From assembly GCA_016711925.1 (NCBI GenBank), contig JADJSA010000018.1:372001-436000 (forward strand): 64,000 bases of DNA, written 5' to 3'. Below are positions 52,882-62,090 of this stretch, one piece after another. The DNA comes from Candidatus Methylophosphatis haderslevensis. Lineage in GTDB: Bacteria > Pseudomonadota > Gammaproteobacteria > Burkholderiales > Rhodocyclaceae. A program made the translations under genes and the position numbers. The notes under the pieces were generated by a model, which worked only from the letters and a program-made list of their open reading frames with translations, was not told where the DNA came from and did no database searches. The stretch's first letter is position 1, and each line of letters begins with the position of its first letter.

Positions 52882-53751
52882 TCAATAGATCCGCTCTCCA
52901 CCCGGCGGACGCGTCTTGAAGCGCTTGTGCACCCAGTAGTACTGCGCCGGCATGGCAAGCACGGACTGCTCGATCGCCCGATTCATGCGCAGCGTGTCGG
53001 CCTCGAGATCGCTGCCCGGGAAATCGGCCCACGGATCGCCGATCGACAGCAGGTAGCCCTGCCCGCCCTTCAGCATGTGCGCGATGCACGGCACGACCGC
53101 CGCGTCGCCCAGCCGGGCCAGCCGCGACAGGCCGGTAATGGTGGCGGCCGGCACCCCGAAGAACGGCACGAAGATCGCATCGCGCGCGCCGTAGTCCTGG
53201 TCGGGCAGGTAGTAGAAGGGGCGCTTGGCACGCATCGCCTTGATCGTCCGCAGGACGCCCTCCTGGCGCGACAGCATGAGCTGGTCGCCAAAGCGGCTGC
53301 GGCCGTGCCGCAGCAGCCGGTTGATCGTGGGATTCTTCTGATTCGCGTAAATCATCACCGCGTCGATTTCGAGCGCGAGCCGGGTGCCGCAGATGTCGAG
53401 TCCGACGAAGTGCGGCACCAGCAGGATGGTCGGCCTCTTGGCGGCCAGCGCCTTGAAGGCCTCGATTCCGTCGATCCGCACCAGACGGCGGATGCGCGCG
53501 GCGCTGGCCCACCAGGCCAGACTGCGCTCGAGGAAACTGCGCGTCACCAGCTTGACGTGCTCACGGGCGAGGGCCTCGCGCTCGCCTTCCGGCATGTCGG
53601 GAAAGCACAGCCGCAGGTTGGTGCGCACCACGTGGCGCCGCTCTTTGGCCAGACGCCAGAGAAGGGCGCCGAGTCCGCGGCCAATGGCCGCGATCGCGCC
53701 GAGCGGCAGCAGATGCAGCAGCCACAGCAGCGCGACCGCCAGCCGCATCAT
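52882..53751 (-). CDS. LpxL-type lipid A acyltransferase / lysophospholipid acyltransferase
   Basis: A 289-residue HtrB/LpxL-family enzyme with an N-terminal hydrophobic stretch and the catalytic HxxxxD in LVPHFVGLDICG. It also shows LPDQDYGARDAIFVPFFGVP and a basic C-terminus (QYYWVHKRFKTRPPGGERIY). It adds a secondary acyl chain to lipid A precursors. The first bases overlap the stop of the second acyltransferase gene, so the two are cotranscribed. Confidence 0.9.
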   Translation of the reverse strand: MMRLAVALLWLLHLLPLGAIAAIGRGLGALLWRLAKERRHVVRTNLRLCFPDMPEGEREALAREHVKLVTRSFLERSLAWWASAARIRRLVRIDGIEAFKALAAKRPTILLVPHFVGLDICGTRLALEIDAVMIYANQKNPTINRLLRHGRSRFGDQLMLSRQEGVLRTIKAMRAKRPFYYLPDQDYGARDAIFVPFFGVPAATITGLSRLARLGDAAVVPCIAHMLKGGQGYLLSIGDPWADFPGSDLEADTLRMNRAIEQSVLAMPAQYYWVHKRFKTRPPGGERIY

Positions 53752-54668
53752 GTTGGCTCCCCAGGCGCGTCGGCGCCGGCCGGGCGCTTGTAGCGGTTGT
53801 AGCCCCAGAGGAACTGCGCCGGGTATTGCAGGATCAGCACCTCGAGCGAATGGTTGATCGCAGCGACGCGTTGCTGCAGGTCGCCGTCGAGCGCAACGGC
53901 AGGCGGCAGGAAATGCACGACATAGCCGGCGCCCTCAGCCAGGCGCTCGCCGAAGGCGAGAAAGACGCTGACCCGCTGCATCTCCGACAGGCGGGCGGCG
54001 AGCGTCATGGTGTACGCAGGTTTGCCGAAGAACGTCGACCACAGCCCCTGGCCGCCGCCCGGCACCTGGTCCGGCAGGATGCCGACCGTCTGCCCGCGCC
54101 TGAGTGCGCGCATCAGCAGCCGCACCCCGCTGGTGTCTGCCGGCACCGGCGATAGATTCGGCCTGATACGCCCCTTTTCGACGATGTCCTGCAGCCACAC
54201 CTGCTTGGACGGGCGAAACATGAAGGTCATCGGTGCGCGCGTGCCGAAATACAGCGGAATAATCTCGAAGCAGCCGATGTGCGGCGTGAGCAGCACGATA
54301 CCCTCGCCCCGCGCCCAGGCAGCCTCGAGATGACCCCAGCCGCGCACCTCGCGCACCGCGGCCAGTGCCTCGCCCTGCTCGCGCAGCCACAGGCGCGGAA
54401 TCTCGAACATCATGCGGCCGGCGCTGCGCGCCGCCTCGGCCGCCATGCCGGCCGGCGCACCCTGCGGGTAGGCCAGCGCAAGGTTGTCGTCGAGGTGCCG
54501 CCGATAGCCGGGGGACAGCCAATACACCAAGCGGCCGACTCCTCCGCCCAGCCGGTGCGCGGCGCGCAGCGGCAGCCTGGCAAGCAGGCGATACAGGGCG
54601 GGAAACAGGATTGCAGGCACCGTTAAACCGAGTCGTTGTGATTTTGTTCGCGTATCGGCGATGAGCAT
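53748..54668 (-). CDS. LpxL-type acyltransferase, second copy
   Basis: A 306-residue homologue of its neighbour with HxxxxE (LLTPHIGCFEIIPLYF) at the catalytic site, LPDQVPGGGQGLWSTFFGKP and a C-terminal WGYNRYKRP. A tandem pair allows two different late acylations of lipid A. Start at 54668; the region upstream is shared with the divergent metK promoter. The N-terminus could be a few residues shorter. Confidence 0.9.
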   Translation of the reverse strand: MLIADTRTKSQRLGLTVPAILFPALYRLLARLPLRAAHRLGGGVGRLVYWLSPGYRRHLDDNLALAYPQGAPAGMAAEAARSAGRMMFEIPRLWLREQGEALAAVREVRGWGHLEAAWARGEGIVLLTPHIGCFEIIPLYFGTRAPMTFMFRPSKQVWLQDIVEKGRIRPNLSPVPADTSGVRLLMRALRRGQTVGILPDQVPGGGQGLWSTFFGKPAYTMTLAARLSEMQRVSVFLAFGERLAEGAGYVVHFLPPAVALDGDLQQRVAAINHSLEVLILQYPAQFLWGYNRYKRPAGADAPGEPT

Positions 54669-54669
54669 T

Positions 54670-54698
54670 TTGACCGCTCGCGGGCGTGAGTTTATACT
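54670..54698 (+). promoter_or_regulatory. Sigma70 promoter of metK
   Basis: TTGACC (54670-54675) and TATACT (54693-54698) are separated by exactly 17 bases, a near-consensus sigma70 promoter pointing to metK. Transcription from about 54705 would give a leader of about 135 bases. The leader contains a tandem GCCGGTCAC repeat (54793-54801 and 54802-54810) and no recognised SAM riboswitch. Confidence 0.7.
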
Positions 54699-54840
54699 GC
54701 GCCGCAACCGCCGAGTTAATCAGGACAACTTGCAGGGCGGTCAGGGCAACATCACAATACTGCTAAAGCGTCGCCTGCTTCATTTCCCCGGAGCCGGTCA
54801 CGCCGGTCACTTACGTGGGAATTTTCATGGAGCAGAGTTA

Positions 54841-56004
54841 ATGGCTGAATATCTTTTTTCTTCCGAATCGGTTTCCGAAGGGCATCCGGACAAGGTCGCC
54901 GACCAGATTTCCGATGCGGTGCTCGACGCGATCCTGGCGCAGGATCCCAAGGGCCGCGTCGCCTGCGAAACGCTGGTGTCGACGGGTCTGGTGGTGATCT
55001 CGGGCGAAATCACCACCACCGCGCACATCAACTACATGGAAATCGCGCGCGACACCGTGCGGCGCATCGGTTACGACCATTCGGACATCGGCTTCGACTA
55101 CAAGTCGTGCGCGGTGCTCACCGCAATCAACCGCCAGTCGCCGGATATCGCGCAGGGCGTGGATGAAGGCAAAGGGCTCGACCTCGACCAGGGCGCCGGC
55201 GACCAGGGCCTCATGTTCGGCTACGCCTGCCGCGAAACGCCGACGCTGATGCCGTTTCCGATCTATTTCGCCCATCGCCTGATGCAGCGCCAGGCCGAAG
55301 TGCGGCGCGACGGCCGGCTGCCCTGGTTGCGCCCGGACGCGAAGAGCCAGCTCAGCGTCAAATATGTCGATGGCAAGCCGGTGTCGATCGACACCGTGGT
55401 GGTGTCGACCCAGCACGGCCCCGACGTTTCGCATGCGCAGGTCAGCGAAGGCGTGATCGAGGAGATCATCAAGCCGGTGCTACCGAAAGATATGCTGACC
55501 GCCGACACGCGTTACCTGATCAACCCGACCGGCCGCTTCGTCGTCGGCGGTCCGCACGGCGACTGCGGCCTGACCGGGCGCAAGATCATCGTCGATAGCT
55601 ACGGCGGCGCCGCGCATCACGGCGGCGGCGCGTTCTCCGGCAAGGATCCGTCGAAGGTCGATCGCTCGGCCGCCTACGCCAGCCGCTATGTGGCGAAGAA
55701 CATCGTCGCCGCCGGACTCGCCGATCGCTGCGAAGTGCAGGTCGCCTACGCGATCGGCGTGGCCAAGCCGGTATCGCTGATGGTCAACACCTTCGGCACC
55801 GGCAAGGTCAGCGACGACAGGATCGTCGCGCTGATCGGCAAGCATTTCGACCTGCGCCCGAAGGGCATCATCCAGGCGCTCGACCTGCTGCGGCCGATCT
55901 ATTCGAAGACCGCCGCCTACGGCCACTTCGGCCGCGACGAGCCGGAGTTCACCTGGGAGGTCACGGACAAGGCCACCGCGCTGCGGGCCGACGCAGGCAT
56001 CTGA
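54841..56004 (+). CDS. metK: S-adenosylmethionine synthetase
   Basis: A 387-residue enzyme making SAM from methionine and ATP. All three domains are normal: FSSESVSEGHPDKVADQISD, GAGDQGLMFGYACRET, and the P-loop-like GGGAFSGKDPSKVDRSAAYA. The start at 54841 gives the usual MAEYLFSSESV; the open frame extends upstream to 54661 through the leader but is not supported. Divergent from the LpxL pair. Confidence 0.97.
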   Translation: MAEYLFSSESVSEGHPDKVADQISDAVLDAILAQDPKGRVACETLVSTGLVVISGEITTTAHINYMEIARDTVRRIGYDHSDIGFDYKSCAVLTAINRQSPDIAQGVDEGKGLDLDQGAGDQGLMFGYACRETPTLMPFPIYFAHRLMQRQAEVRRDGRLPWLRPDAKSQLSVKYVDGKPVSIDTVVVSTQHGPDVSHAQVSEGVIEEIIKPVLPKDMLTADTRYLINPTGRFVVGGPHGDCGLTGRKIIVDSYGGAAHHGGGAFSGKDPSKVDRSAAYASRYVAKNIVAAGLADRCEVQVAYAIGVAKPVSLMVNTFGTGKVSDDRIVALIGKHFDLRPKGIIQALDLLRPIYSKTAAYGHFGRDEPEFTWEVTDKATALRADAGI

Positions 56005-56105
56005 GCATCGCCTTGCGCGGCGGCGCCGCTGCGGTGCGCCCGCGGGGCGCGGAATATAATCGCGGCTGGTGCGGCCGCCACCCGCCGCGAACCGGTCACC
56101 CCCGC

Positions 56106-56414
56106 ATGAGCCACTTCAAGTATCACGTGTTCTTCTGCTGCAACCAGCGCGAGCCTGGCGAGACCTGCTGCAACAATCATGGCGCCACGGATGTTCGCGG
56201 CTATGCCAAGGACCGCATCAAGGCGCTCAAGCTGGCCGGCGAAGGCAAGGTGCGCATCAATTCCGCCGGCTGCCTCGATCGCTGCGACCAGGGGCCGGTG
56301 CTGGTGGTGTATCCGGAAGCGGTCTGGTACACCTACGTCGACAAGTCGGACATCGACGAGATCATCGACGAACACCTGACGCACGGGCGCACGGTCGAAC
56401 GGCTGCGCCTATGA
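56106..56414 (+). CDS. Thioredoxin-like [2Fe-2S] ferredoxin
   Basis: A 102-residue protein of the (2Fe-2S) ferredoxin group with thioredoxin fold. Cluster ligands are in FFCCNQREPGETCC and GCLDRCDQGPVLVVYPEAVW. It is likely an electron carrier; the partner is unknown. The start at 56106 is the first Met that gives a family-like N-terminus (MSHFKYHVFFCC). It overlaps the next gene by four bases. Confidence 0.93.
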   Translation: MSHFKYHVFFCCNQREPGETCCNNHGATDVRGYAKDRIKALKLAGEGKVRINSAGCLDRCDQGPVLVVYPEAVWYTYVDKSDIDEIIDEHLTHGRTVERLRL

Positions 56415-57039
56415 CGCGCCCGCCCGTCGAGCGCATCGAGATTCCCGGCCCGGCCGGGGCGATCGAGGTAACGATCGACGCGCCGGCCGAGGCGCGCGGC
56501 ATCGCGCTGGTCGGCCACCCGCACCCGCTGTTCGGCGGCACGAAAGACAACAAGGTCGTATTCACCCTGGCACGCACTTTCCGCGACCTGCACTACGTCG
56601 CGCTGCGTCCGAACTTTCGCGGCGTCGGCGCAACCGAGGGCGAGCACGACGAGGGCGAGGGCGAAACCGACGACATGCATGCGGTGCTCGACTACGCGCG
56701 CGCGCGCTGGGGCGGACTGCCGTTCGTGCTGGCGGGTTTCTCTTTCGGCTCGAACGTGCAGGCGCGCCTGGCGCAGCGCATGCGCGAGGCCGGCGCGCCG
56801 GCGCAGCGGTTGGTGCTGGTCGGCACCGCCGCCGGCACGGTGCCCGATATGCGCCACTACGACACGCCGCCGGTGCCCGCCGATACCATCGTCATTCACG
56901 GCGAGGCCGACAAGACCGTGCCGCTGGCCAACGTGCTCGACTGGGCGAGGCCGCAGCAACTGCCGGTGATCGTGGTGCCGGGCGCCGACCACTTCTTCCA
57001 TTCCCGCCTGCACCTGATTCGCGACATCATCGTGCGCGC

Positions 57040-57052
<13 letters not shown>
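56411..57052 (+). CDS. Alpha/beta hydrolase
   Basis: A 213-residue alpha/beta hydrolase of the dienelactone-hydrolase/YdeN-like group. HPHPLFGGTKDNKVVFTLAR, NFRGVGATEG, the nucleophile elbow GFSFGS and GADHFFHSRL supplying the His are present. The catalytic triad is recognisable. The substrate is unknown. It overlaps the ferredoxin gene by four bases and the ABC ATPase gene by 13. Confidence 0.9.
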
Positions 57053-57974
<922 letters not shown>

Positions 57975-57981
57975 CCCGCCG

Positions 57982-58767
57982 ATGAAGCCGGAACACTACC
58001 GTCTGCCCGAATTGTCGCTGCGCTTCGTTGCGGTGTGGCGGCGCAATTTCCTGGTCTGGCGCAAGCTGGCGATTCCCTCGGTGCTGGGCAACCTGGCCGA
58101 CCCGCTGCTCTACGTGATCGGCCTGGGCTTCGGCCTCGGCATGCTGGTGAAGGAGGTGCAGGGCGTCTCCTACATCACCTTTCTCGCCACCGGCATCGTC
58201 TGCCAGTCCACCATGAACAGCGCGACCTTCGAGGCGCTGTATTCGGCCTACTCGCGCCTGGCGACGCAGCGCACCTGGGAGGCGATCCTCAACGCGCCGA
58301 TGTCGCTCGACGACATCGTGCTGGCCGAACTGGTCTGGGCGGCATCCAAGAGCGTGATGTCCGGCGTGGCGATCCTGCTGGTGATCTGCCTGTTCGGGCT
58401 GACCGATGCCTGGTCCTCGCTGTGGGTGCTGCCGATCATCTTCCTGATCGGGCTGGCGTTCGCGGCGCTCGGGCTGTGCGTGACGGCGCTCGCGCCTTCC
58501 TACGACTTCTTCATGTACTACTTCACCTTGTTCATCACGCCGATGATGCTGGCTTCCGGCGTGTTCTTTCCGATCGAGCAGTTGCCGCCAGCGGTGCAAT
58601 CGGTGGCGCACTTCCTGCCGCTCAGCCACGCGGTCGAACTGGTGCGCCCGCTGCTGCTCGGGCGCACGCCCGACGACATCCTGCTGCACTGCGCGGTGCT
58701 GCTCGGGGTCGCGCTGGTCGGTTACCATGTCGCGCTGGTGCTGTGCCGGCGCCGCATGATCAAGTGA
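57982..58767 (+). CDS. NodJ-like ABC transporter permease
   Basis: A 261-residue ABC-2 permease with six hydrophobic segments, of the NodJ/daunorubicin exporter group: WRRNFLVWRKLAIPSVLGNL, TMNSATFEALYSAYSRL, SYDFFMYYFTLFITPMMLAS and GVFFPIEQLPPAVQ. It forms an exporter with the ATPase seven bases upstream. Despite the nod name, such pairs are common in non-symbiotic betaproteobacteria; the substrate is unknown. Confidence 0.93.
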   Translation: MKPEHYRLPELSLRFVAVWRRNFLVWRKLAIPSVLGNLADPLLYVIGLGFGLGMLVKEVQGVSYITFLATGIVCQSTMNSATFEALYSAYSRLATQRTWEAILNAPMSLDDIVLAELVWAASKSVMSGVAILLVICLFGLTDAWSSLWVLPIIFLIGLAFAALGLCVTALAPSYDFFMYYFTLFITPMMLASGVFFPIEQLPPAVQSVAHFLPLSHAVELVRPLLLGRTPDDILLHCAVLLGVALVGYHVALVLCRRRMIK

Positions 58768-58798
58768 ACCTCGCGCCGGATTGACACTCCAACCGACC

Positions 58799-59146
58799 AT
58801 GACGTTTGCCGAAGAAGCCCTGCTGGTGATCTCCAACCTGCCCGACCGTGCCGCCGCCGAGTCGCTGGCGCATGCGCTGGTTGAGCGCCGGCTGGCGGCT
58901 TGCGTCAACATCCTGACGCCATGCCGTTCGGTGTATCGCTGGCAGGGCGCGGTCGAACAGGCCGACGAGGTGCCGCTGCTGATCAAGACCACCCGTGCGC
59001 GCTATGCCGAACTGGAAGCCGCGCTAGGCGCGCTGCATCCCTACGAGGTGCCCGAGATCATCGCGCTGCCGCTGGCCGCCGGCCTGCCGGCCTATCTCGA
59101 CTGGGTCGGCGCCGAATGCGCGCGCGATCCGAAGATCGCATGCTGA
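58799..59146 (+). CDS. cutA: Divalent-cation tolerance protein CutA
   Basis: A 115-residue trimeric CutA with the family pattern VISNLPDRAAAESLAHALVE, AACVNILTPCRSVYRWQG and LLIKTTRARYAELEAAL, then HPYEVPEIIALPL. The Cys and His residues for copper binding are conserved. It is followed by dsbD with a small overlap, as in many betaproteobacteria (CutA-DsbD locus for copper and thiol balance). Confidence 0.95.
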   Translation: MTFAEEALLVISNLPDRAAAESLAHALVERRLAACVNILTPCRSVYRWQGAVEQADEVPLLIKTTRARYAELEAALGALHPYEVPEIIALPLAAGLPAYLDWVGAECARDPKIAC

Positions 59147-60928
59147 TGCGCCGCCTGCTCCTGCTGCTCGGCCTGCTGCCGCTGCTCGCCTTTGCGGTGC
59201 AGGACGTGCTGCCGCCGCACAAGGCGTTCCGCATCGACGCCGTTTCGCCCGATCGCAATATGGTCGAGGTCCGCTTCGACATCGAAGACGGCTACTACCT
59301 TTACCGCGAGCGCTTCAAGTTCGACTCCCCCGACGCCAAGCTCGGCGCCGCCGTGCTGCCGCCCGGCAAGATGAAAAGGGACGAGACCTTCGGCAATGTC
59401 CAGGTGTATTACCACGGCGTCGTCGCGCGGCTGCCGGTCGAGGCCGCCGCCGGCCTGCAGACCCTGAAGCTCGACGTCACCTCGCAGGGCTGCGCCGACA
59501 TCGGCGTGTGCTTTCCACCGCAGACCCAAGGCGATCGAGGTGACGCTGGCTGCTGCAGCGGGCGCTTCACAGGCTGGCGCGGCCGTGCCCTCGGCACCCG
59601 CAACGGCAAGCCCGCGCGCGCCGGCCGACGGCGGTTTCGACGAGAGCGGACGCATCGCGCGCGCCCTCAAGAAAGGCGGGGTACTGGCCATTCTCGGTTT
59701 CTTCGGTTTCGGCGTGCTGCTGGCTTTCACGCCCTGTGTGTTTCCGATGATTCCGATCGTCGCCTCGATCGTGCTCGGGCGCAGCCAGGCACTGAGCCGC
59801 CCGCGCGCCGCCGTGCTGTGCGGCGTGTACGTGCTGGCCATGGCATTGGCGTATGCCGCGGCCGGCGTGGCGGCCGGGCTGTCGGGCACCATGCTGTCGG
59901 CCGCGCTGCAGAATCCGTGGGTGCTCGGTGGCTTCGCCGCGCTGTTCGTGGTGCTGTCGCTGTCGATGTTCGGCTTCTACGAACTGCAGTTGCCGAGCGC
60001 GCTGCAAAGCCGGCTGTCCGACGTGTCGAGCCACCAGCACGGCGGTTCGATTCTCGGCGTCGCCACCATGGGAATGCTTTCGGCATTGATCGTCGGGCCC
60101 TGCGTGGCTGCTCCGCTGGCCGGGGCGCTGCTCTACATCGCGCAGACCGGCGATGCGCGCCTCGGCGGTCTTGCGCTGTTCGCCATGGGCCTCGGCACCG
60201 GGGTGCCGCTGATCGTCTTTGCGCTGTCGGCGCACCACGTGCTGCCAAAGAGCGGGCCGTGGATGGAGGCGGTGAAGAAATTCTTCGGCGTGCTGCTGCT
60301 CGGCGTGGCGATCTGGGTCGTATCGCCGGTCATTGCGCCGCTGGCCGCCATGCTGGCCTGGGCGGCGCTGCTGATCTTCTCGGCGATTTTCCTGCACGCG
60401 CTCGATCCGCTGCCTGCTCATGCGCACGGCTGGCAGCGCTTCTGGAAAGGCGTCGGCGTGGTCGCGCTGCTGGTCGGCGCCGCGCTGTTGATCGGCGCGC
60501 TGGCCGGCAGCCGCGATCCGCTGCAGCCGCTGGCCATCCTGCGCAGCGCCGGCGCAAAGCAGCCGGCCGAGCAGCGCTTTCAACGCATCGCCTCACTACC
60601 CGAACTCGAACAGCGCCTGGCCGGCGCCAGGCGGCCGGTGCTGCTCGACTTCTATGCCGACTGGTGCGTGAGTTGCAAGGAAATGGAACGCTTTACCTTT
60701 ACCGACGCGCAGGTGCAGGCGCGCTTCGGCAAGCTGCTGCTGCTGCAAGCGGACGTCACCGCCAACTCCGAAAATGACAAAGCCTTGCTCGCGCGCTTCA
60801 ACCTGTTCGGCCCGCCGGGCATCGTGTTCTTCGACAAGACCGGCCGCGAGATCGACGGTTTGCGCGTGGTCGGCTATCAACCGGCCGAGCAGTTCGTCGC
60901 CGTGCTCGACCGGGCGCTCGGCTACTAG
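59140..60928 (+). pseudogene. dsbD: Thiol:disulfide interchange protein DsbD, frameshifted as sequenced
   Basis: DsbD moves electrons from cytoplasmic thioredoxin to periplasmic DsbC and cytochrome c maturation factors. The N-terminal alpha domain (signal, then GYYLYRERFKFDSP and CADIGVCFPPQ with its Cys pair) is in one frame. The eight-helix beta domain (LAFTPCVFPMIPIVASIVLG) and gamma thioredoxin domain (DFYADWCVSCKEME) are in another. The shift lies at 59525-59528, where CCC would be CC. The joined protein has normal length, near 595 residues. Overlaps cutA at the start. Confidence 0.9.
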
Positions 60929-61650
60929 CGCCGGAAAGCGCGGCGGCGCGTGACCAAGCCGGCGAGTAGTCCCAGGCCGCTAAGCATGAGCGCCCAACTG
61001 CCGGGCTCTGGAACCGGTTGATTGGGCGACGTTACGAACACGTCGCCGGTGATTGTCTCACCCTGCCCCCCAACTTCCCCGACGTACAAGTACAGTTTCG
61101 ATCCGGGGCTGGGCGTCGTGTCAGCCAGATTGAAAATGATGCTTCCCCCGAATCCAAGCGAAACATAGCCCGAGGAAAAATACTTTGCATCGAATTTATC
61201 GAGCGTGGCACTCGGGTCGACACCGCCCACAGCGTTGGCACCAAATTGCTTGGGCGATTTTGGCGGTCTCTGCGAGCCCGGGATAAGCGACGTGCTGGGA
61301 AAATCGAAGACCGTCAGCCCGGCCGCGGAAAGCGCACCCGAGGCGTTATCCTTGAATTCCGTCGACAGCTTGATCGCATCCAGATCGAAGCCGGAGTCGG
61401 CGCCGTACCAGCCGGCGTTCACATTGCTCGTGTCCTTGAGGGCGATTTGCAGAAGCTCCAACGAACCTATGTTGGGAAGTTCGGCCCGAAAAACACCTGT
61501 TCGATTGAAGTACGGAGCGGTATAGCCGTTGTCAATAAGTCCACTGAGCCGCGTGAAGGTCAGCGGTGCAACGGTTTGCGCTGAAACGCCTGAGGCGATC
61601 GATGCGAAACCGATCGCGGCGGCGATCGCTTTCGGTGACAGTCTGGCCAT
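60925..61650 (-). CDS. PEP-CTERM sorting-domain protein
   Basis: A 241-residue secreted protein with a signal peptide (AAAIGFASIASGVSAQ) and a C-terminal exosortase signal: PVPEPGSWALMLSGLGLLAG followed by a basic tail RRRAFRR. The body (about 190 residues) has no recognised domain. Such proteins are sorted to the outer surface by exosortase EpsH in bacteria that make exopolysaccharide. The stop overlaps the dsbD end by four bases (convergent). Confidence 0.93.
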   Translation of the reverse strand: MARLSPKAIAAAIGFASIASGVSAQTVAPLTFTRLSGLIDNGYTAPYFNRTGVFRAELPNIGSLELLQIALKDTSNVNAGWYGADSGFDLDAIKLSTEFKDNASGALSAAGLTVFDFPSTSLIPGSQRPPKSPKQFGANAVGGVDPSATLDKFDAKYFSSGYVSLGFGGSIIFNLADTTPSPGSKLYLYVGEVGGQGETITGDVFVTSPNQPVPEPGSWALMLSGLGLLAGLVTRRRAFRR

Positions 61651-62090
61651 GGCAACTCCTCCGAATCTGGTAGAAACATCTGGCTGAACGCGGCAGGTGC
61701 GGCATCCGCCAAATAGGTGATCGACGCCTATGCTGGCATGGTTTCCCGGTTTGATGCAACCCCTACGATCGGAGGGTATCCTGTCGAGGCCGGCCCACTC
61801 GGGCGGGGTTGTCGATTCGCGGCGGCGCGATTCTCCCGAAACAGATGCATTCGCGCACTCACGAAACGACGCGTTGTTCGCCTCGGGAGGCGGGATACCT
61901 GCTTGCGCGGTGGCGTTTGCGGCGCCGCGAACTGCTTGCTTTTCCGCTGACGCACGGTAGATTTGCAACCGATCCCGACTACGTGAATCGACGTGCACTG
62001 CAACCCAAACTCCCGGGCCGGCCGGATTGGCGCTGTTTTGGCCACGCCCAGTCGTCCGGCATTGCCCCGTTCCACCGGGCGCGCCGACTG
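61651..62090. other. Intergenic region between divergent genes
   Basis: About 440 bases without a supported gene. It separates the PEP-CTERM gene (minus) from the sensor kinase gene (plus) and must hold both promoters. Open frames here show no similarity or plausible starts. Confidence 0.5.

Noticed and set aside
54699..54840. SAM or SAH riboswitch upstream of metK
   Set aside because: The conserved cores of SAM-I, SAM-II and SAH aptamers could not be matched by eye; only a structured leader is claimed.
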